This document shows positions 7,734 through 16,445 of a stretch of DNA of 64,000 nt, piece after piece; within the stretch, counting starts at the first letter, position 1, and every line of letters starts with the position of its first letter. Where the stretch lies: assembly GCA_965220485.1 (NCBI GenBank), contig OZ244832.1, positions 2,728,001-2,792,000 on the forward strand. Reading direction: 5' to 3'. The position numbers and the translations under genes are program-made. Under the pieces are notes generated by a model. That model did no database searches and had not been told where the DNA came from. It saw only the letters and a program-made list of their open reading frames with translations. This DNA is from Aldehydirespirator sp965220485. Lineage in GTDB: Bacteria; Actinomycetota; Acidimicrobiia; Acidimicrobiales; Aldehydirespiratoraceae.

Positions 7734-8978
7734 ATGACAAGACGAGACTGCGAGGCGGGGCCCGCCGGCACCTTCCGGGGCACGCCGTTCCACCAGAGCA
7801 CCTCGGCGAGGAACGCATCGCCGTGGTGGTACGGCTGGGGCGGCTACGTGGTGCCCGACGTGTACACCGATGTCCACAGCGAGCTGCGGGCGATCCGGTC
7901 GGCGGTGTCCATGAACGAGATGTCGCCGATCCCCAAGATCGAGGTCCGGGGCCCCGACGCGCCGGCCTGCGTGGACTACTTCATCACCCGCGACGCCTCC
8001 AAGATGGAGGTCGGACACGCGTGGTACACGCCCTGGTGCACCGACGACGGCAAGGTCGTGGCCGACGGCATCGTGTCCCGCTTCGAGCCGGAGCGGTTCG
8101 TGTTCTCCGGCGACCGGTGCGAGACGTTCCTGTCCAAGCACTCCGGCGGCTTCAACGTCGAGATCGACGATGTGACCGACGAGCATGGGATCCTCGCCCT
8201 CCAGGGGCCCCGCTCGCGTGACGTCCTCGAGTCGGTCACGGGCGAGAGCTGGGCCCATCTGAGGTTCTCGCGGTTCCGGCCCGCCGCGATCGACGGCGCG
8301 CCGGTGAATGTGGCCCGGCAGGGCTTCACCGGCGAGCTGGGCTTCGAGCTGTGGGTGCAGCGGCCCGACGGGCAGCGGGTCTGGGAGGCGGTGGCCGAGG
8401 CCGGAGCCCCCTTCGGCATCCAGCCGGCGGGCGAGTACGCCATCGACATCGCCCGGGTCGAGGCCGGACTGATCCTGGTCTCGACCGACTACACCAGCGC
8501 CGGGCCGGACACGCCCAGCGCCGACAGCGCCCCCAACCCGACGGACTTCGTGACCCCCTACGAACTCGGCCTCGGGCACTGCGTGAAACTGGACAAGGAC
8601 GCCGACTTCATCGGGCGTGAGGCCCTGGCCGCGGAGCACCGCCGCGGCCCGGCCCGGCGGATGGTCGGCCTCGTGTTCGACACCGAAGGCATCGTGGAGC
8701 TGTTCATGGACGCCGGCCAGGCTCCAGACGTCTCGCCCCGGGTGCGATGGGACCACCTGCCGCTGTGTTCCGGCAGCGACGTTGTGGGCCGAGCCAGCAG
8801 CGTGACCTGGAGCCCCTCGACCTCCCGGCTGATCGGCTTCGGGCTGGTGCCGACCGAGCTGGCCGAGGCAGGCACCGAGCTGACCGTGAAGTGGGCCGAC
8901 TTCTGGGGGCGCCCCCTGGGGCCGGCCCGGGCCGAGGTGTGCCAGTATCCGTTCATCGACCTGAGCAGGGAGGTGTGA
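7734..8978 (+). CDS. GcvT-family aminomethyltransferase-like, folate-dependent protein
   Basis: 414 aa starting MTRRDCEAGPAGTF. The body is a GcvT/DmdA-type fold: an early segment (ELRAIRSAVSMNEMSPIPKI), the LALQGPRSRDVLESV strand, GFTGELGFELWVQ, and a C-terminal barrel domain near SSVTWSPSTSRLIGFGLV. Family members move a methyl or methylene group from an N- or S-methyl compound to tetrahydrofolate (glycine cleavage T-protein, DMSP demethylase, sarcosine-type enzymes). In this locus a C1-capturing role beside oxidative N-demethylation is plausible but unproven. An ATG at 7720 opens only a 5-codon frame. The stop lies within the first unit of a 151-bp repeat. Confidence 0.78.
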   Translation: MTRRDCEAGPAGTFRGTPFHQSTSARNASPWWYGWGGYVVPDVYTDVHSELRAIRSAVSMNEMSPIPKIEVRGPDAPACVDYFITRDASKMEVGHAWYTPWCTDDGKVVADGIVSRFEPERFVFSGDRCETFLSKHSGGFNVEIDDVTDEHGILALQGPRSRDVLESVTGESWAHLRFSRFRPAAIDGAPVNVARQGFTGELGFELWVQRPDGQRVWEAVAEAGAPFGIQPAGEYAIDIARVEAGLILVSTDYTSAGPDTPSADSAPNPTDFVTPYELGLGHCVKLDKDADFIGREALAAEHRRGPARRMVGLVFDTEGIVELFMDAGQAPDVSPRVRWDHLPLCSGSDVVGRASSVTWSPSTSRLIGFGLVPTELAEAGTELTVKWADFWGRPLGPARAEVCQYPFIDLSREV

Positions 8979-9433
8979 ACAGGTGAAAGCCCTTCACGTC
9001 GAAGCGGGGTATCTCCCGCTCTTGTTCGCTGCGCTCACGGGCCGCTCGGGCCACGGCCTCGCTCCGCGCCTCGCGAAGATCCTGACCAATAGCTGCCTAT
9101 CCGCTCGGCCTCCGAGCAGGGAGGTGTGAACAGGTGAAAGCCCTTCACGTCGAAGCGGGGTATCTCCCGCTCTTGTTCGCTGCGCTCACGGGCCGCTCGG
9201 GCCACGGCCTCGCTCCGCGCCTCGCGAAGATCCTGACCAATAGCTGCCTATCCGCTCGGCCTCCGAGCAGGGAGGTGTGAACAGGTGAAAGCCCTTCACG
9301 TCGAAGCGGGGTATCTCCCGCTCTTGTTCGCTGCGCTCACGGGCCGCTCGGGCCACGGCCTCGCTCCGCGCCTCGCGAAGATCCTGACCAATAGCTGCCT
9401 ATCCGCTCGGCCTCCGAGCAGGGAGGTGTGAAC
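8963..9433 (+). repeat. 151-bp direct tandem repeat, three copies plus an 18-bp start of a fourth
   Basis: Copies begin at 8963, 9114 and 9265, and a partial one at 9416. Each starts with GAGCAGGGAGGTGTGAAC, which holds the stop codon of the GcvT-like gene and a strong GGGAGG ribosome site. The final copy of that site serves the next gene (ATG 9437). The repeated segment also contains a dispersed element seen at 48717-48850 and in part near 12385-12450 and 63541. The array has pushed apart two genes that were probably only ~6 bases apart. Confidence 0.92.
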
Positions 9434-9436
9434 TCG

Positions 9437-11215
9437 ATGGCACCCGACCCGTTCACCCTGTGGCATCCGGTGGCGTCGGAGCACGACGTGCCTCACCGCC
9501 ATGTGTGCCATGGCCAGTTGCTGGGCAGGGAGCTGGCTATATGGCGGGCCGACGACGACTTCGTGAACGTGTGGGAGAACCGCTGCCTGCACCGCGGGGT
9601 ACGGCTCTCGATCGGCTTCAACGACGGCACCGAGCTGCGCTGCCAGTACCACGGCTGGCGCTACGCCAACCGGTCCGCGGGATGCACCTACATCCCGGCC
9701 CACCCGGCCGACGCTCCCGCCCGCACCATCTGCAACCGGACCTTCCCGTCGGTCGAGCGCTACGGACTGATCTGGTCGGGCGAGGACCCGGGGGACGACC
9801 CGCCAACCTTCGAGATCCTGGAGGCGGGCACTCCGTTCGGGCTGCGCAACCTGCCCGTCAACGCCTCGGCGGAGCTGATCGTGCAGCACCTGCAGGCTCA
9901 CCGCTTCAGGCCCTCGGGCTCCCTCGGCGCCGAGTCGGCGGAGATGACTGCTGTAGACATGACTGTCGAGTGGGTCGACGATTACTCGGTGGCCCTGACC
10001 GCCGCTGCGGGCGGCTCGGCGTCGTGTGCGGTGTTCTTCGTGCAGCCGGTGGACTCGGGCCGCTGCGTGATCCGGGGCGTGCTGGCTGAGACCCCGTCCG
10101 AAGATGATCACCAAGCCGTGCTGCGGCACCACGCGGCCGAGTTGAACGGTCTGGTCGCGGCGATCGAGGCGGCGGCGGCCCGGCTGCCGGTCCCCGAGCC
10201 GATAGTGCCGGTGCTGCACCAGGTCCCGCTGCGTCTGGCGGAGATGCCCGAAGCGCCGTCGGGGCGAACAGCGGCCCTGCGAGCGCGCGTGGGCCGCAAG
10301 TGGGAAACGGCCGCCGGCGTGGCGGGGTTCGAACTCCATCCGATCTCCGGGGGGCTGCCCACCTTCCAGCCCGGTGCGCACATCGATGTCCATCTGCCCA
10401 ACGGGCTGGTGCGCCAGTACTCGATCACCAACGGTCCCGGCGAGTCGTCCTACTACCGCATCGGGGTCAAGCTCGAGCCCGACTCCGGCGGCGGGTCGAA
10501 GTGCCTGCACGAGACCGTCCGGGAGGGCGATGTCCTCGCCATCTCCGAGCCCCGCAACAACTTCCCGCTGCGCCGCGACTCGATCCGGACGATCCTGCTG
10601 GCCGGCGGCATCGGCATCACCCCGCTGCTGGCCATGGCCCAGGCGCTGGACCGGATGGAGCTCGCCTTCGAGCTGCACTGTTTCGCCCAGTCCGAGGGCC
10701 ACCTGGCGTTCGGTGACGTGCTCGACGGGCTCGGTGGGTCGGTGGTCCGCCACCTGGGCCTTTCGCCGGATGAGACGGTGGGCCAGATCCGGCGCCTGGT
10801 GGCTGAGCGTCCGCCCCACACGCACCTGTATGTATGCGGTCCCGGGCCGATGCTGGAGTCTGCCCGCCATGAGGCTTCGGAGGCCGGATGGCCCGATGAC
10901 GCCGTCCACTTCGAGTACTTCAAGAACACCACCGAGATCGACGACTCGTCGACGTTCGAGGTGGCGTTGGCCCGCTCCGCGCTGACCTTCACCGTCGGGT
11001 CGGGCACGACGATCCTCGAAGTGCTGCGGGAGCACGGCGTGAGCGTGCCGTCGTCGTGCGAGCAGGGAGCGTGCGGCACGTGCGTTGCGACCGTCCTGGA
11101 GGGTGAGCCCGACCATCAGGACGTCTACCTCAACGACTCCGACCATCAGGCCGGCGACCGCATCATGACCTGCGTATCGCGGGCCAAGTCCGACCGGCTG
11201 GTGCTGGACCTGTGA
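9437..11215 (+). CDS. NdmD-like N-demethylase reductase: Rieske - FMN/NAD reductase - plant-type ferredoxin fusion
   Basis: 592 aa. Residues 1-120 form a Rieske [2Fe-2S] domain with Cys50-x-His52 (CLHRG) and Cys69-x2-His72 (CQYHGW). Residues ~130-260 look like a residual oxygenase-like segment without iron ligands. From ~280 comes a VanB-type reductase: RQYSITN (326-332, FMN site), GGIGITP (390-396, NAD site), YVCGP (465-469). The C-terminal plant-type ferredoxin has Cys541, Cys546, Cys549 and Cys579. Only NdmD-type reductases of methylxanthine N-demethylases are known to carry this extra Rieske domain (length ~590 aa). It should feed electrons to the Rieske-less subunits at 1715 and 25924. 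GGGAGG lies 8 bases before ATG 9437; a GTG at 9428 is in frame. A GST-like gene follows. Confidence 0.85.
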   Translation: MAPDPFTLWHPVASEHDVPHRHVCHGQLLGRELAIWRADDDFVNVWENRCLHRGVRLSIGFNDGTELRCQYHGWRYANRSAGCTYIPAHPADAPARTICNRTFPSVERYGLIWSGEDPGDDPPTFEILEAGTPFGLRNLPVNASAELIVQHLQAHRFRPSGSLGAESAEMTAVDMTVEWVDDYSVALTAAAGGSASCAVFFVQPVDSGRCVIRGVLAETPSEDDHQAVLRHHAAELNGLVAAIEAAAARLPVPEPIVPVLHQVPLRLAEMPEAPSGRTAALRARVGRKWETAAGVAGFELHPISGGLPTFQPGAHIDVHLPNGLVRQYSITNGPGESSYYRIGVKLEPDSGGGSKCLHETVREGDVLAISEPRNNFPLRRDSIRTILLAGGIGITPLLAMAQALDRMELAFELHCFAQSEGHLAFGDVLDGLGGSVVRHLGLSPDETVGQIRRLVAERPPHTHLYVCGPGPMLESARHEASEAGWPDDAVHFEYFKNTTEIDDSSTFEVALARSALTFTVGSGTTILEVLREHGVSVPSSCEQGACGTCVATVLEGEPDHQDVYLNDSDHQAGDRIMTCVSRAKSDRLVLDL

Positions 11216-11273
11216 TGCTCGCAGGGTCTCTCGTGCCGTGTCTTGTGTCGTCTCTCATGCTTGGCCGCGAACG

Positions 11274-11915
11274 GTGATCAAGCTCTACGACTACGTGCTG
11301 TCGGTCAACTGCTACAAGCAGCGGTTGATGATGAGCATCCTTGACGTTCCCTACGAGTCGATCCCTGTCGACTTCTTCCCGGGCTGGGAGCACAAGGGCA
11401 CCGAGTTCAAGAAGATCAACCCGCTGGGCCACATCCCGGTCATCGACGACGACGGCTACGTGCTGCGCGACGCCCACGCGATCCTGGTCTACCTGGCGGC
11501 CAAGTACGACCCGAGCGGGCTGTGGTACCCGACCGGCGATCCCGGGCTGATCGGCGAGACCGCCTCGTGGATGCTGTTCGCGGAGGGCACCACCAACACC
11601 GCGTCGGCGGCCCGGCTGTGCGTCAACCTCGGCTACGACTTCGACCTCGGGGCCTGCCAGGCCGGCGCCCACCGGCTGTTCCGGGTGCTGGACGAGCACC
11701 TGTGGTTCCGCGAGCGCGACGGCCGGGACTGGGTGTGCTCCGGCGCCCACCCCACCATCGCCGACATCGCCCTGTTCCCCGATGTGGTGTTGTCGGAGGA
11801 GGGCGGGATCTCCCGGCTCGACTATCCGGTGCTGAGGCGCTGGACCGACCGCGTGAAGCGGATTCCCGGGTTCGAGACGATGCCCGGGGTCTTCCCCGCC
11901 CCGGGGAGCCGCTAG
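11274..11915 (+). CDS. glutathione-S-transferase-like protein, NdmE-like
   Basis: 213 aa from a GTG at 11274 (MIKLYDYVLSVNCYKQRLMM). The N-terminus is a thioredoxin-fold GST domain with NPLGHIPVIDDDGYVLRDAHAIL, the usual cis-Pro and Glu/Asp-Ser region. The helical C-terminal domain carries GAHPTIADIALFP. NdmE of Pseudomonas is a GST-like protein of similar size that holds the NdmC-NdmD complex together and is needed for N7-demethylation. Position right after the NdmD-like gene (58 bases) supports the same role. Its last ~72 bp are duplicated at 28075-28146, where they are joined to a group II intron ORF. Confidence 0.8.
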   Translation: MIKLYDYVLSVNCYKQRLMMSILDVPYESIPVDFFPGWEHKGTEFKKINPLGHIPVIDDDGYVLRDAHAILVYLAAKYDPSGLWYPTGDPGLIGETASWMLFAEGTTNTASAARLCVNLGYDFDLGACQAGAHRLFRVLDEHLWFRERDGRDWVCSGAHPTIADIALFPDVVLSEEGGISRLDYPVLRRWTDRVKRIPGFETMPGVFPAPGSR

Positions 11916-11964
11916 CAGGCAGCCTCGCGGACAGGTGACCATCCTCGCGATGACGTGTCACGTT

Positions 11965-12378
11965 TCCCGCTCCTGCCCGCCGCACCCACGAACCGCCCGA
12001 GCATGACTCCCGCTCCTGCCCGCCGCACCCACGAACCGCCCGAGCATGACTCCCGCTCCTGCCCGCCGCACCCACGAACCGCCCGAGCATGACTCCCGCT
12101 CCTGCCCGCCGCACCCACGAACCGCCCGAGCATGACTCCCGCTCCTGCCCGCCGCACCCACGAACCGCCCGAGCATGACTCCCGCTCCTGCCCGCCGCAC
12201 CCACGAACCGCCCGAGCATGACTCCCGCTCCTGCCCGCCGCACCCACGAACCGCCCGAGCATGACTCCCGCTCCTGCCCGCCGCACCCACGAACCGCCCG
12301 AGCATGACTCCCGCTCCTGCCCGCCGCACCCACGAACCGCCCGAGCATGACTCCCGCTCCTGCCCGCCGCACCCACGA
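11965..12378. repeat. 43-bp tandem repeat array, ten copies
   Basis: Units start every 43 bp from 11965 to 12352; each begins TCCCGCTCCTGCCCGCCGCA and ends GAGCATGAC. The last copy diverges after CCCACGA. Because 43 is not a multiple of three, all three frames on the minus strand stay open and cycle through the same peptide, so the long apparent ORFs here are artefacts. The inverted copy at 27910-28029 has only three units. Confidence 0.93.
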
Positions 12379-12460
12379 GCCGCTCGTGCCACGGCCTCGC
12401 TCGACACTTTCTAGGACCTTCGCGAACTACGACCTCCGCTCGGCCTCTGGCAGCCTCGTC

Positions 12461-13206
12461 TCACGATGTGCCGAAGGTGAGGCCCAGGTTCTTGAGCCAG
12501 CGTCGGTAGGCGACTGCGGTCTTGTCCGCTCGCACGTGCAGCTCGGCCGGCAGGTCCAGCGGCAACAGCTCGGGGCGCTGGGACTCCACTATGGGAATGT
12601 CCTGTCCGACGATCTCATCGACGTAGGCGCCGAAGTCCTCGTCGGACAGGTCGTGGTTGTAGTTCATCGAGTTCCACATCCAGCCGACGCTGTTGTGCTC
12701 GTCCACCGGGGTGACCGCGAAGAACATGGTGTAGTGCTCGGAGCCTCCCCCGGGGACCGACAAGCTGATGTACGCGGTCAGGGGGCGCAGCACCCGGTAC
12801 TCCCACTGGGCCATCTTCGCTTCGCCGGACCCGTCCGGGTTGGGTGTCCACGTGTGGATGTCGCGGGCGGTGATGCCGTCCGGGCCTGTCTCCACCGCGT
12901 GGTCGCCCAGCTCGGTGTGGTCTCGGGAGCCGAGGATCCCCTCGTGCACGAACGGGAAATGGGTGGCGTCCAGGAAGTTCTCGATGACTCTGGGCCCGCT
13001 GGCGCGGATCAGGTACGGGCCGCCGAGCACGTGGCGGAAGGCGGGATCGCCCCACTCGTCGTAGGGCGGCACGCCGCGGTCGGGGCGGCCGAGCGAGGCC
13101 CAGATGAGGCCGTGGGCCTCGGTGGCCGCATAGACGGTGGCGCACGCCTTGGCTGGCGGCGGATGGTTGGGCCGGGAGGGGATGTGAACGCATTGCCCGG
13201 ACCGGT
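12461..13206 (-). pseudogene. 5'-truncated duplicate of a Rieske-type oxygenase (NdmA/B-like)
   Basis: This is the C-terminal ~245 codons of the oxygenase at 26854-27830, in the opposite orientation. It retains ENFLDATHFPFVHEG (iron ligands) and QDIPIVESQRPELLPLD, but the Rieske domain is missing because the inverted-repeat arm ends at 13206. An internal GTG at 13072 could start a 203-aa product; it would lack the N-terminal domain. Treated as a duplication remnant. Confidence 0.82.
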
Positions 13207-13536
13207 AAAGGAGGCGGCTTCGCCGACCTCGAACTCGGGATCTGCCGGGACTTCGGACTAGTCCAAGCCGATACGCCGATCGTGACGACGGTGCACAGCA
13301 TCCAGGTCGTCGACGACGAGCGAGTAGTGATGGTCGATCATGACACGCCGCTCGATTGGATCGTCACCCCTGATGAAGTGATTGAGACACGCACCCCGTA
13401 TCCGACACCGGGGGGAGTCGACTGGGAAGTGGTGCAGCCCGACCAGTTGGACGGGATTCCGTTCCTCAAGGACATTCGCGTGCAGCGAGAAGGCCAAGGG
13501 ATTGAAGGCCAAGGAAATATCGAAAGGACTGCCTGA
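13207..13536 (+). pseudogene. C-terminal half of a 5-formyltetrahydrofolate cyclo-ligase-like gene
   Basis: The frame reads K-GGGFADLELGICRDFGLV then PIVTTVHSIQVVDDE and DTPLDWIVTPDEVIETRT, the C-terminal half of MTHFS-like proteins (the GKGGGF/Y substrate loop and the TVHxLQVV strand). It begins exactly where the N-terminal half at 38263-38733 breaks off (…RTG), so the two are halves of one gene. The stop overlaps the start of the 8-oxoguanine deaminase (TGATG at 13534-13538), showing that they were co-translated. A GTG at 13282 could still produce an 84-aa remnant. Confidence 0.85.
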
Positions 13537-14930
13537 TGGGTGAATCAACCGTCGATTGTGACCTGTTGATCTACAACAGCGAATCGCTAGTCACGATGGA
13601 TGGACCCGACATCGCTGGTGGATGGGTAGCGATCAGCGGCGGGAAGATCCTGAGCGTGGGCGCGGCCGGCACCGAGCCCAACGCATCCGAGACGATCGAT
13701 GCCAAGGGCTGTCTCGTGACCCCCGGGTTCATCAACACGCACCACCACATGTACCAGAACCTCACCCGCAATTGCGCGGCCGCTGAGCTCGAGCGCGGAC
13801 TGGTCCCCTGGTTGGAGGCGCTGTATCCAGCGTGGTCGCTCATGGACGAAGAGGCGGTCTACCTGTCCACCTATGTTGCGCTCGCAGAGCTGGCTCTCGG
13901 GGGCTGCACCACGTCGTGCGACCACCTCAATGTCCATCCCATGCCCGGGCTGATGGACGCACAGATGGCCGCCGCAGAGCAGGTCGGGCTTCGGTTCCAC
14001 GCAACGCGGGGGTCGATGGACCTCTCCGAGAAGGACGGTGCGCTGCCGCCGGACTCCGCGGTCGAGGACATCGACACGATCCTCACCGACTGCGAGCGCC
14101 TGGTGGCCAGATACCACGATCCGGCCCCACTCGCCATGCAGCAGGTCGCTATTGCGCCCTGCAATCCCTTTGCCACTTCCAATCGGCTGATGATCGAGTG
14201 CGCTGACCTCGCGGAACGGCTCGATGTACGCCTGCACACGCATCTCGCCGAGACCCCCGATGAGGAGCAGTTCTGCGTGGACACGTTCGGGGCTCGGCCC
14301 ACCGAACGCCTCGATGAGACTGGCTTCGTCAATGATCGGACTTGGGTAGCCCATGGCATCTTCGTCTCAGACGCGGACATCAACCGGATGGGCACAGCCC
14401 ACACCGGGGTCGCCCACTGCCCCACGTCGAATGTGCTGTTCAACAGAGCCCTCACGCCCGTGCGCGACTATCGGGCACACGGTGCCCCCGTCGGGCTGGG
14501 CTGCGACGGCGGCGCCTCAGCCGGGCATTGCTCCCTCTACAACGAGGCCCGTCTGATGGCACTCGTCGGTGATCTCCTTCCGGGCGAGCCCAGAATGACG
14601 GCACGCGATGCGCTGAGCGTGGCGACCGTCGGAGGCGCGGCCTGCTTGGGTCGTGAGCATGACCTCGGTCGCATCAGCCCCGGCTATGCGGGCGATGTGG
14701 TCGTCTGGCCCGTCGACGGCTTGTTCTTCTCGGGCGTGCACGGCGACCCGGTGACTGCGTGGTTGCGATCTGGCCCGACATTCGCGCGGCACACCATCGT
14801 GGCCGGTCGACAGATCGTGGCCGATGGGCGCCTCACCCTCGATGAGGTCGAGGGCGTCTGGCGTCGCCACCACGCCATCGCTGGAGGGCTCCAAGAACGG
14901 GCTGGCCTGATCGCCCAAGCGTCGCCGTGA
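13536..14930 (+). CDS. 8-oxoguanine deaminase (amidohydrolase superfamily)
   Basis: 464 aa. Metal-binding HHHMYQNLTRN follows PGFINT near residue 65. RGSMDLSEKDGALPPDS (about 160) is characteristic of 8-oxoguanine deaminases, then LHTHLAETPDEE, WVAHGIF and LGCDGGASAGH supply the remaining His/Asp ligands. The enzyme converts 8-oxoguanine (and related guanines) to urate-type products in the cytosol. It is coupled to the cyclo-ligase fragment upstream (TGATG) and followed by a 13-bp tandem array and a BMP-type binding protein, so uptake and deamination of an oxidised or methylated purine is a reasonable pathway. Confidence 0.88.
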   Translation: MGESTVDCDLLIYNSESLVTMDGPDIAGGWVAISGGKILSVGAAGTEPNASETIDAKGCLVTPGFINTHHHMYQNLTRNCAAAELERGLVPWLEALYPAWSLMDEEAVYLSTYVALAELALGGCTTSCDHLNVHPMPGLMDAQMAAAEQVGLRFHATRGSMDLSEKDGALPPDSAVEDIDTILTDCERLVARYHDPAPLAMQQVAIAPCNPFATSNRLMIECADLAERLDVRLHTHLAETPDEEQFCVDTFGARPTERLDETGFVNDRTWVAHGIFVSDADINRMGTAHTGVAHCPTSNVLFNRALTPVRDYRAHGAPVGLGCDGGASAGHCSLYNEARLMALVGDLLPGEPRMTARDALSVATVGGAACLGREHDLGRISPGYAGDVVVWPVDGLFFSGVHGDPVTAWLRSGPTFARHTIVAGRQIVADGRLTLDEVEGVWRRHHAIAGGLQERAGLIAQASP

Positions 14931-15004
14931 ACAGTCGCCATCAACAGTCGCCGTCAACAGTCGCCGTCAACAGTCGCCGTGAACAGTCGCCGTGAACAGT
15001 CGCC
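14927..15004. repeat. 13-bp tandem repeat array, six copies
   Basis: The unit GTSAACAGTCGCC starts at the stop codon of the deaminase gene and repeats every 13 bp. It fills most of the gap before the next gene, another example of a short array seeded at a gene boundary. Confidence 0.9.
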
Positions 15005-15053
15005 ATAAACAACATTGCCCCCGGATGAGGGCTACACGGGAAGGGGACCCAAC

Positions 15054-16208
15054 ATGACCGACAACGACAAGCACTCACTCATCCTTCCACCTGGCGCGAC
15101 GGTCCCGCGACGCGACGTGCTCAAGCTGGGCGCGCTCGGCCTGGGCGGGCTCGCAGTCGGCGGATCGTTGCTTGCCGCCTGCAGCGACGACGATGATGAC
15201 GCCGCGGCCACAAGCGAGGCCAAGGAGAGCATCAAGGCGCACTGGGTGTACATAGGCCCGCCCGACGACAACGGCTGGACCCAAGAGCACGACCGCGGCC
15301 GGAAAGCGGCCCAGGCCGCGCTCGGCGACCGGCTCGAGTCGGCGTTTACGCCGAATGTCGGTTTCGACGCCTCCACCTCGCAGCTGTACCAGCGGCTGGC
15401 CGACGACGGCAACGACATCGTCTTCATCAATACCGAGTACGCCCAGCTCCTTAGCGACGTCGCGGCCGTGAACCCCGACACCAGATGGGTCGAGACCAAC
15501 GGCCACGTGTTCACCGAGAACCTCTTCGCCTTCTATCTCGCCCACGAGATCCCTGCATATCTCCTGGGTGTCGCAGCCGGGAAGCTGGCCCCCAACGGTC
15601 GCATCGGCTCTATCGGCGCGTTCCCCACCGCCACCACGTACAACGACGTGAACGGCCTCCTGCTCGGTGCCCGCACCGTGAACCCCGAGGCCACGGTGAA
15701 CACCATCCTGGTCAACACCTTCTTCGACCCGCAGCTGGCCGCCCAGGCCACCGACGCCCTGGTGAACGCCGGCGTCGAGTTCCTCTTCGGGGTGATGGAC
15801 GAACCCACGTTCCTGCAGCTGTCGGAGGATGCGGGCGTGTGGACCGGCTACTGGCACCTCGACTCTCGCAACGCGGCACCCACGAAGTACGTCAACAACT
15901 TCGACCTCAGCCAGTTCGGCCCCTTCTACACCGACCAGTGCCGGCAGGTGCTCGACGGCACGTGGTCGGCGCCGAGCGAGATCCTGCTGCTCGACACGCC
16001 GCTGGGCGCGTGGGGCCCCGAGGTGCCTCAGGACGTCCAGGACACGGTGGCCGCCGCGGCCGGTCAGATTGCCAGCGGCGACCTGAATGTGTACGAAGGC
16101 CCGCTGGTCGACAACACCGGAACCGAGCGACTCGCCGCGGGCGAGGTCATCGACTCGCTCGGCGCCTACAACCTCGACTTCGCGGTAGAGGGCGTGAGCG
16201 GCATCTGA
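15054..16208 (+). CDS. second BMP-family substrate-binding protein, Tat-type lipoprotein
   Basis: 384 aa. The N-terminus carries a twin-arginine motif (PRRDVLKLG) followed by a hydrophobic stretch and a lipobox (LLAAC, Cys near 42), then an acidic DDDDD tract. The mature part resembles the BMP/PnrA family: VYIGPPDDNGWTQEHDRG, GNDIVFINTEYAQL, GRIGSIGAFPTATTYNDV. ATG 15054 is preceded by GGGAAGGGG. No permease genes follow, so it may share the importer at 2644-6338 or be orphaned by the nearby inversion. It lies behind 8-oxoguanine deaminase, suggesting a purine ligand. Confidence 0.82.
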   Translation: MTDNDKHSLILPPGATVPRRDVLKLGALGLGGLAVGGSLLAACSDDDDDAAATSEAKESIKAHWVYIGPPDDNGWTQEHDRGRKAAQAALGDRLESAFTPNVGFDASTSQLYQRLADDGNDIVFINTEYAQLLSDVAAVNPDTRWVETNGHVFTENLFAFYLAHEIPAYLLGVAAGKLAPNGRIGSIGAFPTATTYNDVNGLLLGARTVNPEATVNTILVNTFFDPQLAAQATDALVNAGVEFLFGVMDEPTFLQLSEDAGVWTGYWHLDSRNAAPTKYVNNFDLSQFGPFYTDQCRQVLDGTWSAPSEILLLDTPLGAWGPEVPQDVQDTVAAAAGQIASGDLNVYEGPLVDNTGTERLAAGEVIDSLGAYNLDFAVEGVSGI

Positions 16209-16230
16209 CACCGCGCCAACATCGAGCCGG

Positions 16231-16445
16231 CCGTCTCGTCGGTTCCCGTTCTCGTCGCTGGCCGTTCTCGTCAGTCGCCGTCTCGTCGGTCGCCGTCTCG
16301 TCGGTTGCCGTTCTCGTCGCTGGCCGTTCTCGTCAGTCGCCGTCTCGTCGGTTCCCGTTCTCGTCGCTGGCCGTTCTCGTCAGTCGCCGTCTCGTCGGTT
16401 GCCGTTCTCGTCGGTTGCCGTTCTCGTCGGTTGCCGTTCTCGTCA
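16231..16445. repeat. degenerate 15/16-bp tandem repeat array
   Basis: About 14 units of the type CCGTTCTCGTCGGTTG with variants (GCTGG, AGTCG) arranged in a higher-order pattern of about 62-78 bp. It occupies the space between the convergent BMP protein and DUF368 genes and enters the last codon of the latter. Confidence 0.85.

Larger units (their letters stand above)
11844..13206. repeat. left arm of a long inverted repeat (partner 27085-28146)
   Basis: This 1363-bp arm matches the reverse complement of 27085-28146 (1062 bp). The 301-bp difference is exactly seven units of the internal 43-bp array. It contains the 3' end of the GST-like gene, the array, and the 3' portion of a Rieske oxygenase. 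It stops at CGGACCGGT, where the sequence switches into a 5-formyl-THF cyclo-ligase fragment. Confidence 0.9.

Noticed and set aside
6834..8978. A 714-codon plus-strand frame
   Set aside because: The first 300 codons are antisense to the BMP lipoprotein gene; the GcvT-family protein starts at 7734.
11912..12407. Long open frames with repeated Gly/Ala/Arg-rich peptides on the minus strand
   Set aside because: They arise from the 43-bp array reading through all three frames; no start context, and the inverted copy has a different unit number.
12347..13261. 304-codon plus-strand ORF (and its twin at 26808-27944, minus)
   Set aside because: Antisense of the Rieske oxygenase gene; present twice only because the segment is duplicated.
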